Shown: piece by piece, positions 16,957 through 25,725 of the stretch | Layout of the letters: each line of letters starts with the position of its first letter | How positions within the stretch are numbered: the stretch's first letter is position 1 | Origin: Aquilonibacter sp963703325 | GTDB lineage: Bacteria > Vulcanimicrobiota > Vulcanimicrobiia > Vulcanimicrobiales > Vulcanimicrobiaceae | Reading direction: 5' to 3' | DNA length: 64,000 nt | NCBI GenBank assembly: GCA_963703325.1 | Contig: OY969805.1 | Location: forward strand, 2,170,001 to 2,234,000 | Translations under genes and position numbers: made by a program | Notes under the pieces: generated by a model | Seen by the model: the letters and a program-made list of their open reading frames with translations, nothing else | Database searches by the model: none | What the model was told of the DNA's origin: nothing

Positions 16957-18186
16957 TTGAAATCCACACCTGAGGATCTAGCCCGCGAGGTCGAACGCCT
17001 ACACCGTGCCGGGAACTCGGCCGATGCGTTCGGCTTGGCTCTCGAGGCCGTGCGTCGCTTTCCGCGCAGTTCGCTCTCGCACACGAACGCCGGCTACTTC
17101 TATATTCTGCGCGGCGAGCCGGCGGTGGCGCTCCGGTCGTATGAATCGGCGCTGCGTCTAAGCCCCAATAATCCGGAGGCACGGCGCGGACTCGCCGTTG
17201 CCAAGACGCAGTGCGGTATGGCGGCGCAAGGCGACTCGATCGCGACCATGCCCTACCGGGGATCGGGGGCGCCGGTGCGCGTGCTGGTACCGATTACCCT
17301 CGGCGCCGGCAATATCGTCACCGACCGGCTCTTTGACGATCGTATCTTCGCCGTCACCAAACTCGCGGTCGAATTGCACCCGGTCGATGCGCCGTTGCCG
17401 GAGCACGACGTGGTCTTCAATGCAATCGGCGACGCCGATAGTTCCGCGTACGCGCTCGAGAGGGCGTACGAACTTTTGTCGCATACGCAAAAGCGCGTAC
17501 TCAACGAACCGCGAGCAATCGCGGATACCGGTCGCCGCGAGCAGGCAAAACGACTCGCCGGTCTCACGGACGTGCGCGTGCCCAAGATCGACCTGATAAT
17601 CCGCAGCCAAGCGCGAGATCTCGCAACACCGCTATTACTGCGCGCGCCGGGCTATCACGCGGGCGAGCATTTCGAGCGCGCCGAAAGCCCCGAACAAATC
17701 GAGCGCGTACTCGAGCAGATTCCGGGCGATTCGCTGTTTGCTATCGAGTTTCTCGACGTACGCGATGCGCGCGGCGGATACGCAAAGTACCGGGTCATGG
17801 CGGTGGACGGGCGGATCTATCCGTTGCATCTCGCGATCTCGCGCGATTGGAAAGTGCATTACTTCAGCGCTCAGATGGCCGCCGAGCCGGAGTATCGAGA
17901 GCGCGAGGCGGCGTTTCTGCGCGATCCGCAGGCAGTGATCGGGGAGCGCGCGTGGAACGCGCTACGTCGCATTATCGAGCGCGAACAGCTGCACTATGCG
18001 GGAATCGACTTCACGCTCGATGCCGACGGCAAGGTCGTCGTATTTGAAACGAATGCGACGATGGCGGTACGGTATCCGCCGGACGTTCCGATGTGGGCGT
18101 ATCGCCGGCCGGCCGTCGACGCGGTGCTCGACGCGATGCGTGTGATGCTGTTGCGCTACTCGTCCATCGCGACGTTGCCGCCCTGA
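16957..18186 (+). CDS. TPR-repeat protein with ATP-grasp-like domain
   Basis: 409 residues. Residues 1-90 hold two tetratricopeptide-type helix pairs (AGYFYILRGEPAVALRSYESAL; RLSPNNPEARRGLAVA, both in part). The rest resembles a RimK-type ATP-grasp fold, with the late elements HYAGIDFTLDADGKVVVFETNATM forming the metal-binding acid strand (D..L...G....E.N). Such proteins join a carboxylate to an amine at the cost of ATP. No precursor peptide or obvious partner is adjacent; it ends overlapping the convergent PilZ gene by 31 bp. The start TTG 16957 is tentative. Substrate unknown. Confidence 0.7.
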   Translation: MKSTPEDLAREVERLHRAGNSADAFGLALEAVRRFPRSSLSHTNAGYFYILRGEPAVALRSYESALRLSPNNPEARRGLAVAKTQCGMAAQGDSIATMPYRGSGAPVRVLVPITLGAGNIVTDRLFDDRIFAVTKLAVELHPVDAPLPEHDVVFNAIGDADSSAYALERAYELLSHTQKRVLNEPRAIADTGRREQAKRLAGLTDVRVPKIDLIIRSQARDLATPLLLRAPGYHAGEHFERAESPEQIERVLEQIPGDSLFAIEFLDVRDARGGYAKYRVMAVDGRIYPLHLAISRDWKVHYFSAQMAAEPEYREREAAFLRDPQAVIGERAWNALRRIIEREQLHYAGIDFTLDADGKVVVFETNATMAVRYPPDVPMWAYRRPAVDAVLDAMRVMLLRYSSIATLPP

Positions 18187-18824
18187 TCGTCGAACATGAA
18201 GCGCGTGTCGTACGCTTTTACTTCGTTTGTTGCCGGATCGCGCACGCGCGAATGAATCGAAAGGCGGTGCAAGGCTTTACCGTTGCGTTTGACGACGCCG
18301 CCATAGGCGTACTGCACGAGCGGTGTCTTGTCGTCGATCGGCGCGAGACGGCCTTTTTGCACGAGCATCGACAGCATCGTGTCTTGGAGCTTCTTCGGAA
18401 TGAGCCGCGCGACGTCGTCGGCCTTGAGGCGCACGAGCTCCAGCTCTTTTTGCGCCTTGTTGTCGACCGCGACCTGATCGTTGTTGGAAAAGCGGATCAC
18501 CGCATCCCAGTCGTCGGCACTGATGCCGGTAAAGGTCAAACCATAGCGCCAGGCGGGCTTACCCTGCGCGGTGCCCGGCTGCTGCCAGACGCGCTTCGCG
18601 CGGATGACGATGTTCTTGCCTTCCAGCTGAACGCGGAAGTTCGCTTCCTCGGGAATCGCGGCCGGCGAGACGACGCCCAGGCCACTTCCGGAAATATCCA
18701 AGCACGCGCAATTCGTCCATTGCGCCCCGATCGCTACCCACGCCGGGAACGGGCCGGCGCGGCGCACGTATTTTCGCCGGTTCTGCGGAGCCCCGGTGAA
18801 AAAGGTGATCAGGTCGTTCAGCAT
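18156..18824 (-). CDS. PilZ-domain protein, probable c-di-GMP effector
   Basis: 222 residues. The PilZ c-di-GMP motif is complete: RRKYVRR near residue 17 (RxxxR) and DISGSGLGV near residue 43 (D/NxSxxG). A C-terminal part of about 100 residues without known domain follows, rich in charged residues. A GGDEF-EAL protein is encoded 3 kb away, so a local c-di-GMP circuit is possible. It is divergent from the alpha/beta hydrolase gene and overlaps the end of the ATP-grasp gene by 31 bp. Confidence 0.88.
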   Translation of the reverse strand: MLNDLITFFTGAPQNRRKYVRRAGPFPAWVAIGAQWTNCACLDISGSGLGVVSPAAIPEEANFRVQLEGKNIVIRAKRVWQQPGTAQGKPAWRYGLTFTGISADDWDAVIRFSNNDQVAVDNKAQKELELVRLKADDVARLIPKKLQDTMLSMLVQKGRLAPIDDKTPLVQYAYGGVVKRNGKALHRLSIHSRVRDPATNEVKAYDTRFMFDDQGGNVAMDE

Positions 18825-18873
18825 CTACCTACCTATCATCGTCGCAGGCGCCGCCATTCCTGAGAATAAAGAC

Positions 18874-19644
18874 GTGCCGACCGAACGCTTCGAGGTTGCG
18901 GGAAAATCGCTCGACGTCCTGCGCCTGCCCGGCTCCGCCGATGCGCCAACCCTGGTGATGCTTCACGAGGGTCTCGGCTCAATCGGGCTGTGGCGCGACC
19001 TTCCGCAGCGCTTGCATGCGCGGACGGGTTGCGGCATCCTGGCTTATTCGCGTCACGGGAACGGCTTCTCGTCGCTGCTCGAAGGCCCGCGAAACGCGCG
19101 CTACATGCACGACGAGGGGCTCATCGTCCTACCGGCCCTGCTCGATCGTGCGCGGGTCGAACGCGCGCTGCTCCTTGGTCATAGCGATGGCGCTTCGATC
19201 GCGCTGATCTTCGGCGGGACCTATCCGGAACGGGTACGCGGCATGGTGCTTCTCGCCCCACACGTGTTCGTCGAAGACCGTTCGCTCGAAGGCATCGCCG
19301 CGATTGCGCAAACCTATCGCGCAGGTCCACTGCGCGAACGGCTGGCGCGTCATCATCGCGACGTCGACCGGACGTTCTTCGGATGGAATGACATTTGGCT
19401 CGACGGGTCGTTTCGTGACTGGAATATCGAGGAGTATCTTCCGTCTATTACCGCGCCGGTGATCATGCTACAAGGCCGCGACGATGAATACGGCACGATG
19501 GCACAGCTCGATGCTATCCAACGCGGCTTGCGCGTGCGTGCCGATCGCATCGAACTCGACGACTGCGGTCATGCGCCGCAGCGCGACCGTCCCGGGGCGG
19601 TCGAGTCGGTCGTCGCGGCGTTCGCGCAGGCGGGTTGGGAGTAG
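18874..19644 (+). CDS. Alpha/beta-hydrolase fold protein
   Basis: 256 residues. Oxyanion-hole segment LHEGLGSIGLW, nucleophile elbow GHSDGAS (Ser), acid near GRDDEYGT and the histidine in DCGHAPQRD form a full catalytic triad. The short lid and overall length resemble aryl ester or C-C bond hydrolases; substrate unknown. The start GTG 18874 was chosen because the longer frame from 18796 would run into the divergent PilZ gene and lacks a family-like N-terminus. Confidence 0.88.
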   Translation: MPTERFEVAGKSLDVLRLPGSADAPTLVMLHEGLGSIGLWRDLPQRLHARTGCGILAYSRHGNGFSSLLEGPRNARYMHDEGLIVLPALLDRARVERALLLGHSDGASIALIFGGTYPERVRGMVLLAPHVFVEDRSLEGIAAIAQTYRAGPLRERLARHHRDVDRTFFGWNDIWLDGSFRDWNIEEYLPSITAPVIMLQGRDDEYGTMAQLDAIQRGLRVRADRIELDDCGHAPQRDRPGAVESVVAAFAQAGWE

Positions 19645-19663
19645 CGCAGAAGAAGCATCGCCC

Positions 19664-21568
19664 ATGGCCGACGCAGCACTCCGGCCTGATCTGTCACTGG
19701 TGCTCGAGCGCATCACCGACGGATTCTTCGCCCTCGACGCGCAGTGGCGCATCTCATACATGAATGCCCAGGCGCGTAAGCTGTTGCATGCCCGGCAAGA
19801 CATCCTCGGCGAGTTTTGGCTCGACGTGTTTCCCAAAGCGCGCGGACGCCTCTTCGAGCGGGAATACCATCGCGCGATGCGCGATCAGCGGCCCGTGCAG
19901 TTCGTCGAATATTCCGAGACGGCCGAGCTGTGGTTCGAAGTCAAGGCGTACCCCTCACCCGACGGCCTATCAGTGTACTTTCGGGACGTCACCTCGCGCA
20001 TCGAGGCCCAGCGTGAGGTCGAACGAACCACACGGCGTCAGCAAGCGTTGATCGACTTCGGACGCGCGGCGCTCGCCGGCGCCACGTACGATCAAACCTT
20101 GCTCGACGCAATCGAACTGCTGCGCGAGATCCTCGACGCAAACGTCATCGATCTCTATCAATTCGATCGTTCAAGCGGTGCGTTTTCCGTGGTACACAGC
20201 ATGGGTTGGGAATTGGGCGCCGTCGTCGATCCGGCCGCTCCTCCGCTCGAACATCTGGCGTACGTCGTGCGAACCGGTGAGCCGTTTGTCTGCTCCGACT
20301 TGCGGATTGACCCGCGCGCGCGTTCGTTGCGGGCGCTCGAAGGGTGCGGCGTGCTCTCGTGCGTTGCAACGTTGATCGGCACGGTGCACGCGCCGCAAGG
20401 GGCGATCGTAACCTATCATCTTCGGACGCGTACGTTCTCCGTCGGCGACGTGCGATTCGTACAATCGCTCTCGCAATCGATTGCCGAATTCTCCTCGGCC
20501 GTGGAATCCAACCGGTTGATGTCCGAAGTGCTCGAAAGTATGCACGATGCCTTCGTCGCGGTCGACGGTGACCTTCACATCAGCTACGTCAACCATCGCA
20601 TGGCGGAGTTTTGGGGACCGAGTGCAGCCGCGATCGTGGGGACGCCGCTAAGTGCCTACACCGCCCGCTTCGATTCCGAAGACAGCCGGGTGCTGAATTT
20701 CTTCAAAGACGCGCTGCGCGAGCGGCGGGCGCTCACGTTCGAGCATTTCTACCGCGGCCGCTGGAACGAGATCCGTCTCTACCCATTCGGCGGGGGCGTG
20801 GCCGGCTACGTGCGAGACATCACAGCGCGCAGGACCGAACAGGAGCGCGTGCTCGAACTTAACGCCGAGCTCGAACGCCGCGTCGACGAGCGTACCAAGC
20901 AGTTGGAGATCGCGAATAAGGAGCTCGAATCGTTCTCGTATTCGGTCTCACACGATTTGCGCGCGCCGCTGCGCGCGATCGACGGCTTTTCGCAAGCGTT
21001 CCTCGAGGATTACGGCGACAGCCTCGATGGGCGTGCGCAAGGTTATCTGGACCGCGTTCGCCGCGCCGCGCAGCGTATGGCTGACCTCATCGACGCGTTG
21101 CTGGAACTCGCCAAGGTAGCACGCGCCCCGATGGCCCACGTGCCGGTCGATTTGAGTGCGCTTGCGGCTGCGGTGGCGGCCGACCTGGGCGAAAGTGATC
21201 CGCGACGCGTGGTTGAGGTCACGATTCAGCCCGGCCTCGAGGCATCCGGCGAGCCGCACCTGATCCAAATCGTAGTAGCCAACCTGCTAGGTAATGCCTG
21301 GAAATTTACACGGCACACGGAGCATCCGCAGGTTTGGGTCGGGAAAAACAGCGAAGGCGAATTTTACGTTCGTGACAATGGAGCCGGGTTCGATATGTCA
21401 TACGCCAGCAAACTCTTCGGCGCATTCGCGCGCCTGCATTCGGCCGACGAATACGAGGGGACCGGAATCGGCCTAGCGACCGTCGCGAGAATCATCCACC
21501 GTCACGGCGGAACTATCCGCGCAGAAGGCGCCGTCGGCCAAGGTGCCGCGTTTTACTTCACGCTATGA
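19664..21568 (+). CDS. PAS-GAF-PAS hybrid sensor histidine kinase
   Basis: 634 residues, no membrane helix. Order: PAS (about 10-115), GAF (about 125-275), a second PAS (about 290-400), coiled coil, HisKA with the phospho-accepting histidine in YSVSHDLRAPLRAI, and an ATPase domain with NLLGNAWKFT (N), DNGAGF (G1) and GTGIGLA (G2). It resembles bacteriophytochrome-like or cyanobacterial kinases that pair with a single-domain regulator. The stop TGA overlaps the start of the response regulator (ATGA), the expected partner. Start ATG 19664 follows the hydrolase gene by 19 bases. Confidence 0.9.
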   Translation: MADAALRPDLSLVLERITDGFFALDAQWRISYMNAQARKLLHARQDILGEFWLDVFPKARGRLFEREYHRAMRDQRPVQFVEYSETAELWFEVKAYPSPDGLSVYFRDVTSRIEAQREVERTTRRQQALIDFGRAALAGATYDQTLLDAIELLREILDANVIDLYQFDRSSGAFSVVHSMGWELGAVVDPAAPPLEHLAYVVRTGEPFVCSDLRIDPRARSLRALEGCGVLSCVATLIGTVHAPQGAIVTYHLRTRTFSVGDVRFVQSLSQSIAEFSSAVESNRLMSEVLESMHDAFVAVDGDLHISYVNHRMAEFWGPSAAAIVGTPLSAYTARFDSEDSRVLNFFKDALRERRALTFEHFYRGRWNEIRLYPFGGGVAGYVRDITARRTEQERVLELNAELERRVDERTKQLEIANKELESFSYSVSHDLRAPLRAIDGFSQAFLEDYGDSLDGRAQGYLDRVRRAAQRMADLIDALLELAKVARAPMAHVPVDLSALAAAVAADLGESDPRRVVEVTIQPGLEASGEPHLIQIVVANLLGNAWKFTRHTEHPQVWVGKNSEGEFYVRDNGAGFDMSYASKLFGAFARLHSADEYEGTGIGLATVARIIHRHGGTIRAEGAVGQGAAFYFTL

Positions 21569-22005
21569 GCAGGCCGTATATCCTCTTGATTGAGGATAAT
21601 TCCGACGACATCGACCTCACGCGCCGCGCATTTGAAAAAAATCACATCGCCAACGAGGTGGTGATCATGCGAGACGGCGCGCTGGCGTGCGAGTTCCTTT
21701 TCGGCGAGAAGCGCGCGAACGGTTATCCGGCACTGATCTTGCTCGATTTGAATCTGCCAAAGGTCAGCGGGCTCGAAGTGCTGCAGCGCATTCGCGCGAG
21801 CGAAGCGACGCGTCTGCTTCCCACCGTCATCCTTACCTCGAGCAAACAAGAGGAAGATCTCATCCAAGGGTACCGGTTGGGAGTCAATAGCTACGTGCGC
21901 AAGCCGGTCGATTTCAACGAGTTTGTCGAAGCCGTTCGCCAAGTCGGTTTGTACTGGCTCGTTCTCAACGAGCCTCCCCCAACGGCGGGAGGGGGAGGAA
22001 TGTAG
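21565..22005 (+). CDS. Single-domain response regulator (Rcp1-like)
   Basis: A 146-residue receiver domain only. Acidic pair in LLIEDNSDD, phospho-acceptor aspartate in LILLDLNLPKVSG, the switch serine in ILTSSKQ and lysine in VRKPVDFNEF are all present. The insertion and Rcp1-like C-terminus suggest it relays phosphate from the kinase upstream, with which it overlaps by 4 bp. It overlaps the GGDEF-EAL gene downstream by one base. Confidence 0.93.
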   Translation: MSRPYILLIEDNSDDIDLTRRAFEKNHIANEVVIMRDGALACEFLFGEKRANGYPALILLDLNLPKVSGLEVLQRIRASEATRLLPTVILTSSKQEEDLIQGYRLGVNSYVRKPVDFNEFVEAVRQVGLYWLVLNEPPPTAGGGGM

Positions 22006-24083
22006 TGACGCTGCGGGTCCTGTGCGTCGACGATTCGTCCGACGACGCCGCACTCAACGTTCTCGCGCTCGAGCGACACGGTTTTACCGTCGAAAGTTCG
22101 CGCGTCGACGAGCCGCATACCGCGCGAGACGCACTCGACGCGCGCACGTGGGACCTGATCCTTTGCGATTACTCGATGCCGCGCTTCAGCGCGCACGCAA
22201 TGCTCGACATGCTCCGCGCCCACAACGCGGATATCCCGTGCCTGGTCGTTTCGGGTGCGATCGGGGAGGAGGCCGCGGTCGAAACGATCCGTCTCGGCGC
22301 CTATGACTACATCTTTAAGAACAATCTCAAGCGGCTCGGGCCCGCAGCGGAGCGAGCCTTGCGCGATGCCGAACTGCGCCGGGCCCGTGCGCTGATGGAA
22401 GTGCAGCTGCGCGAACGTGAAACGCGTTTGCGGCTGCTCTTCGAACAACTGCCGGCGCTCGTGATCTCGTGCGATACGAGTTTGACCGTCACCAGCGTCG
22501 AGGGCGCGCAGCTCTCGCAGGTTCCCGATGATCCCGATGCGCTGATCGGCACGCACGTTGCCGGCTCGGCGCTGCTCGCCGACGAGTCCCGCTTCCCGAT
22601 TCGCCATGCACATCTGCAAGCGTTGCAAGGGGGCGCCGCCGAGTATGAAATGATTTGGGGCGGGAAGACCTTCCGGGGACACGTCGAGCCGCTGCGGGAC
22701 GTCGATAGCCGCATCGTCGGTACGATCGCCGTCGCATTCGATATCACCGAACGCAAGATTGCCGAACAGCGTATCGCCTACTTTGCGCAGTACGATCCGC
22801 TGACCGATCTGCCCAATCGCGCGTTACTCGAAGACCGGCTCACGCAAGCGATCGCGATGGCACAACGTCACCGCAACGGGTTGATGGTCATTACGACCGA
22901 TCTCGACGCATTTCGCGAGGTCAACGAACTTTACGGATCGGTCCACGGCGACGAGACGTTGCGCATGATCGCCGGCCGCATCCGTCGTCTGGTGGATGCC
23001 AGTGCCACCGTTTCGCGAGTCGGCGAGGATCAATTCGTGATCTTACTCGTCGATACGGCCGAGCCGTCGGCCGGGCGTTCTTTTCTCGAACGTTTGCACG
23101 CTACGTTCGAGGCGCCGTTTGTCATCGGCGACATCGACGTGTATGTCAACGCCAGCTCCGGGTTGGCGGCGTTTCCCGAAGACGGCGCCGACACGCAAAC
23201 CCTGATTCGATCGTCGGAGGCCGCGATGCAGGCGGCCAAAGCTGCCGGCGGCCACGGATTCCGCGTCTTCGTTCCAAGTATGATGGCTTCGTCGGCGGAG
23301 CGGCTTTCGCTCAAACGCGACCTGCGTGGCGCGGCCACGGCGGCGCAGTACGTACTCTACTATCAGCCGATCTTCCGCGCGTCCGATCTTTCCTTCACCG
23401 GCCTCGAGGCGTTGGTGCGCTGGCAGCATCCCCAGTTGGGCTTGCTTCCGCCCGAGCACTTCATTCATCTCGCGGAGGAGTCGGGCGCGATCGACGAGCT
23501 CGGAATGTTCGTGCTGCGTGAAGTTTGCCGGCAGCTCAAGGTGTGGGACGGGCAAGGTATGGACGTCCCGCGTGTATGCGTCAACATTTCGGCGCGTCAA
23601 TTCGAACGGGCCGGCCTTCGCGATATGATTGCGCGCACGCTGCGCGAATCGCGCATCGCGCCGGCGCGGCTGGAGCTGGAGTTGACCGAGAGCTCGGTCA
23701 TGCACGACATTTCCGGCGGGATCGCGTTGTTACACGAACTCAAGGCGCTGGGCGTGCGCCTCTCGGTCGACGATTTCGGCACGGGCTACACGTCGCTGAG
23801 CTATCTGCGCCGCTTCCCCATCGACGTGCTGAAGATCGACCGCAGCTTTTTGCGCGACATGCTGCCCGGCTCGCAAGACGAAGCGATCGTCAAGGCCATC
23901 GTGATTCTCGCGGAAAATCTCGGGCTGACGTCGATTGCCGAGGGGATAGAATCGCGGGTGACACTCGAACAGATCCGCAACATCGGTGCCTACGAAGTGC
24001 AAGGCTTTTTCTTGGGCGAGCCTGCGCCGCCGCAGGACGCGCTCGACGCGGTCAGCGATCTCCAAGCCAACAAACGGCGGTAG
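22005..24083 (+). CDS. Response regulator with PAS, degenerate GGDEF and intact EAL domains
   Basis: 692 residues: receiver (phospho-Asp in LILCDYSMPRFS), PAS, GGDEF and EAL. The GGDEF signature reads VGEDQF, so diguanylate cyclase activity is unlikely. The EAL domain keeps its catalytic residues: EALVRW, NISARQ, ELTES, DDFGTGYTSL, KIDRSF, EGIE and QGFFLG. The protein is therefore predicted to degrade c-di-GMP, with the degenerate GGDEF perhaps sensing GTP. It is the third gene of the kinase/regulator operon (TAGTG overlap), so phosphorelay input probably controls phosphodiesterase output. Confidence 0.93.
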   Translation: MTLRVLCVDDSSDDAALNVLALERHGFTVESSRVDEPHTARDALDARTWDLILCDYSMPRFSAHAMLDMLRAHNADIPCLVVSGAIGEEAAVETIRLGAYDYIFKNNLKRLGPAAERALRDAELRRARALMEVQLRERETRLRLLFEQLPALVISCDTSLTVTSVEGAQLSQVPDDPDALIGTHVAGSALLADESRFPIRHAHLQALQGGAAEYEMIWGGKTFRGHVEPLRDVDSRIVGTIAVAFDITERKIAEQRIAYFAQYDPLTDLPNRALLEDRLTQAIAMAQRHRNGLMVITTDLDAFREVNELYGSVHGDETLRMIAGRIRRLVDASATVSRVGEDQFVILLVDTAEPSAGRSFLERLHATFEAPFVIGDIDVYVNASSGLAAFPEDGADTQTLIRSSEAAMQAAKAAGGHGFRVFVPSMMASSAERLSLKRDLRGAATAAQYVLYYQPIFRASDLSFTGLEALVRWQHPQLGLLPPEHFIHLAEESGAIDELGMFVLREVCRQLKVWDGQGMDVPRVCVNISARQFERAGLRDMIARTLRESRIAPARLELELTESSVMHDISGGIALLHELKALGVRLSVDDFGTGYTSLSYLRRFPIDVLKIDRSFLRDMLPGSQDEAIVKAIVILAENLGLTSIAEGIESRVTLEQIRNIGAYEVQGFFLGEPAPPQDALDAVSDLQANKRR

Positions 24084-24086
24084 ACC

Positions 24087-24254
24087 CTACGACGGTTGGT
24101 GCACGTGCCTTAGAATCGAGACGGCGATGATCGTCAGCAAGGCGATCGTCGAGAGCCCAACGCCCACCCACTTCCAGGGCGAGCGCAGCATTAGGTTGAT
24201 TACGAGGACTACGAAGCAGACGACGCCGATGACGAAGAGCTGAGGCGCATGCAT
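24087..24254 (-). CDS. Small 55-residue membrane protein
   Basis: ATG 24254 to TAG 24087 encodes 55 residues with two hydrophobic helices (LFVIGVVCFVVLVINLML and VGVGLSTIALLTIIAVSIL) joined by RSPWKW. Its ATG overlaps the stop of the upstream lipoprotein gene (TAATG), so it is translationally coupled to it. The topology, with helices of 18-19 residues and a basic ending, looks real. No family recognised. It converges on the GGDEF-EAL gene, 3 bases away. Confidence 0.6.
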   Translation of the reverse strand: MHAPQLFVIGVVCFVVLVINLMLRSPWKWVGVGLSTIALLTIIAVSILRHVHQPS

Positions 24255-25129
24255 TAGTTAGGCTTCGTCGTCGGCGACGGCGATGCTGGCGTCGATGGAT
24301 AGAAGTAATCCCACGCTGCGGCACCCGCGGAAACGCACGCCGCCCCCGCGGCTACGATCCCCGCCACCGCCGCAATGCCCTGGCCGCCGGGAATGACGAA
24401 TGCGACCGCGGCGACGAGGCCAGCGCCGGCCGCAACGCATCCCGCTACGACGGCGATCGTACCGGCGGTTGAGGCGTCACGATGGCCGACTGTGCGTTGG
24501 GCCATCGACGGGAACGCGTCGGCGAGAGCTTGCGGCGTCCACGCCGCGCTATCAAGGTCCGCCGTGAACGTGCCGGCCGCTGAGCTGAATGTCACAGCGA
24601 CGGTTTGATTGTCGGAGAGCAGCGCGCCCGTGATCGTCCAGACGTTGCCCTGCGCATCGGTTTGCGTTGCGCTCACGGCACCCGTTTGCGTAACGGTGAT
24701 CGTGCCGCCAGTGGGCAATGCGGTCGTGCCGTAGCCGATGTAATTCGCGTCGAGGTATCGCAGCTGAATCGGCGACGATGACACCGAGGGCATACTCACC
24801 GACGCCGTGGTGATACCGGTCGACGGCGATGCCACGCCGTTGAAAGTTGCTACCGCGGCTCCGGCCGCCGTAGTCGCCGAACCGCTTGCCGTATCCGGCA
24901 CCGTTGCACTGTCGGCGGCGCGGCTAATGTAGCCGCCCGTAGTAAAGCTGAAGTTAGTGGGCCCAGCGCCCTCACCGCCGCAGCCATCATTGGGCGCCGC
25001 TGCGAGGAGCGGGCAGCTCGCCGGCTTGACATCCCCTCCAAGGGGAGCCACTGATGTTCCCACACCGCTGCTGCACGACGGCAATACTAGCGCAAGCACC
25101 AGGAATGAAGCCAAAAATCCCTTTCTCAT
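24254..25129 (-). CDS. Hypothetical lipoprotein with C-terminal glycine/alanine-rich hydrophobic region
   Basis: 291 residues. The N-terminus MRKGFLASFLVLALVLPSCSS has a lipobox (LPSC), so it should be lipid-anchored. A serine/threonine/alanine-rich beta-type region (about 40-200) is followed by two hydrophobic glycine-rich helices (about 215-275) with AVVAGCVAAGAGLVAAVAF-like composition, and a proline/threonine tail. No family recognised; low-complexity character may reflect a cell-surface role. Ribosome site AGAGGTG lies in a hairpin loop (see separate entry). It is followed by an overlapping small membrane-protein gene. Confidence 0.7.
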   Translation of the reverse strand: MRKGFLASFLVLALVLPSCSSGVGTSVAPLGGDVKPASCPLLAAAPNDGCGGEGAGPTNFSFTTGGYISRAADSATVPDTASGSATTAAGAAVATFNGVASPSTGITTASVSMPSVSSSPIQLRYLDANYIGYGTTALPTGGTITVTQTGAVSATQTDAQGNVWTITGALLSDNQTVAVTFSSAAGTFTADLDSAAWTPQALADAFPSMAQRTVGHRDASTAGTIAVVAGCVAAGAGLVAAVAFVIPGGQGIAAVAGIVAAGAACVSAGAAAWDYFYPSTPASPSPTTKPN

Positions 25130-25146
25130 TTCAACACCTCTTGAAA
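25127..25146 (-). promoter_or_regulatory. Start-codon hairpin exposing the ribosome site in its loop
   Basis: Reading the minus strand, TTTCAA (25146-25141) and TTGAAA (25134-25129) can pair, with GAGGTG in the loop and the final A of the stem being the A of the ATG. The stem is AT-rich and weak, so it could modulate translation, or simply be chance. Confidence 0.3.
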
Positions 25147-25527
25147 TTCAAACGAGTAAGGTCACGTCGGCTCAACGCACCTCGCTGCTTCGCTTCACTG
25201 AATTGCGCCCCTGCCGCAAGCTGTAGGTAAAAGGAACTACCCAGAGCGGACGACTTGCAAGATAAAAAGGCTACCGAACGCATGCTGGAGCGGCAAAGCA
25301 TGCGCGAAGGTCGGAAGAAAACCTACTTCGCTATGAAGATCCGACGGCCAGTCCCGGACCAACACCGCTAATCCGGCGCGAGTTCGCGTACACCATGGTG
25401 CAGTTCTTGGCGACACGTTGGCGAGTGGCCAACGATCTGCTTCCGATAATTGAAAAAGGCTATCAGTAGTTCGGCGAGCTGAGCTCCCGGCACGGCCAGG
25501 CAGAAGGGCAGCGCCCTGAATCTGCTA
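25147..25527. other. Non-coding gap of about 380 bp
   Basis: No convincing gene is seen. It is less GC-rich than its surroundings. A plus-strand open frame at about 25270-25469, without a good start, ends in the protein-like segment REFAYTMVQFLATRWRVAND, and could be a remnant of a gene. The upstream half presumably carries the lipoprotein promoter. Confidence 0.4.
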
Positions 25528-25725
25528 CTACATTTTTAGTCGTCGGCGTACAAGGACCCAGGCGATCAGGAATGCGACGGCGGCGACGTCGCACAGCATC
25601 GCTGCAAGAATCAACCCGGGCGAGTCGTCGCCTTTATGGAGAAGCAGAAGAACCGACGCAACGATAATGCAGCCCATCGCGGCGATGAGCAGGTTGCGCG
25701 GCGCTCGCGGATTCATAGCGCGCAC
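25528..25725 (-). CDS. Small two-helix membrane protein
   Basis: 65 residues with two transmembrane helices (LLIAAMGCIIVASVLLLL and LILAAMLCDVAAVAFLIAWVLV) and a basic C-terminus RRRLKM. It starts at GTG 25725, or at ATG 25716, one base after the stop of the aspartyl protease gene and on the same strand, so it is probably in that operon. No family recognised. Confidence 0.6.
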   Translation of the reverse strand: MRAMNPRAPRNLLIAAMGCIIVASVLLLLHKGDDSPGLILAAMLCDVAAVAFLIAWVLVRRRLKM

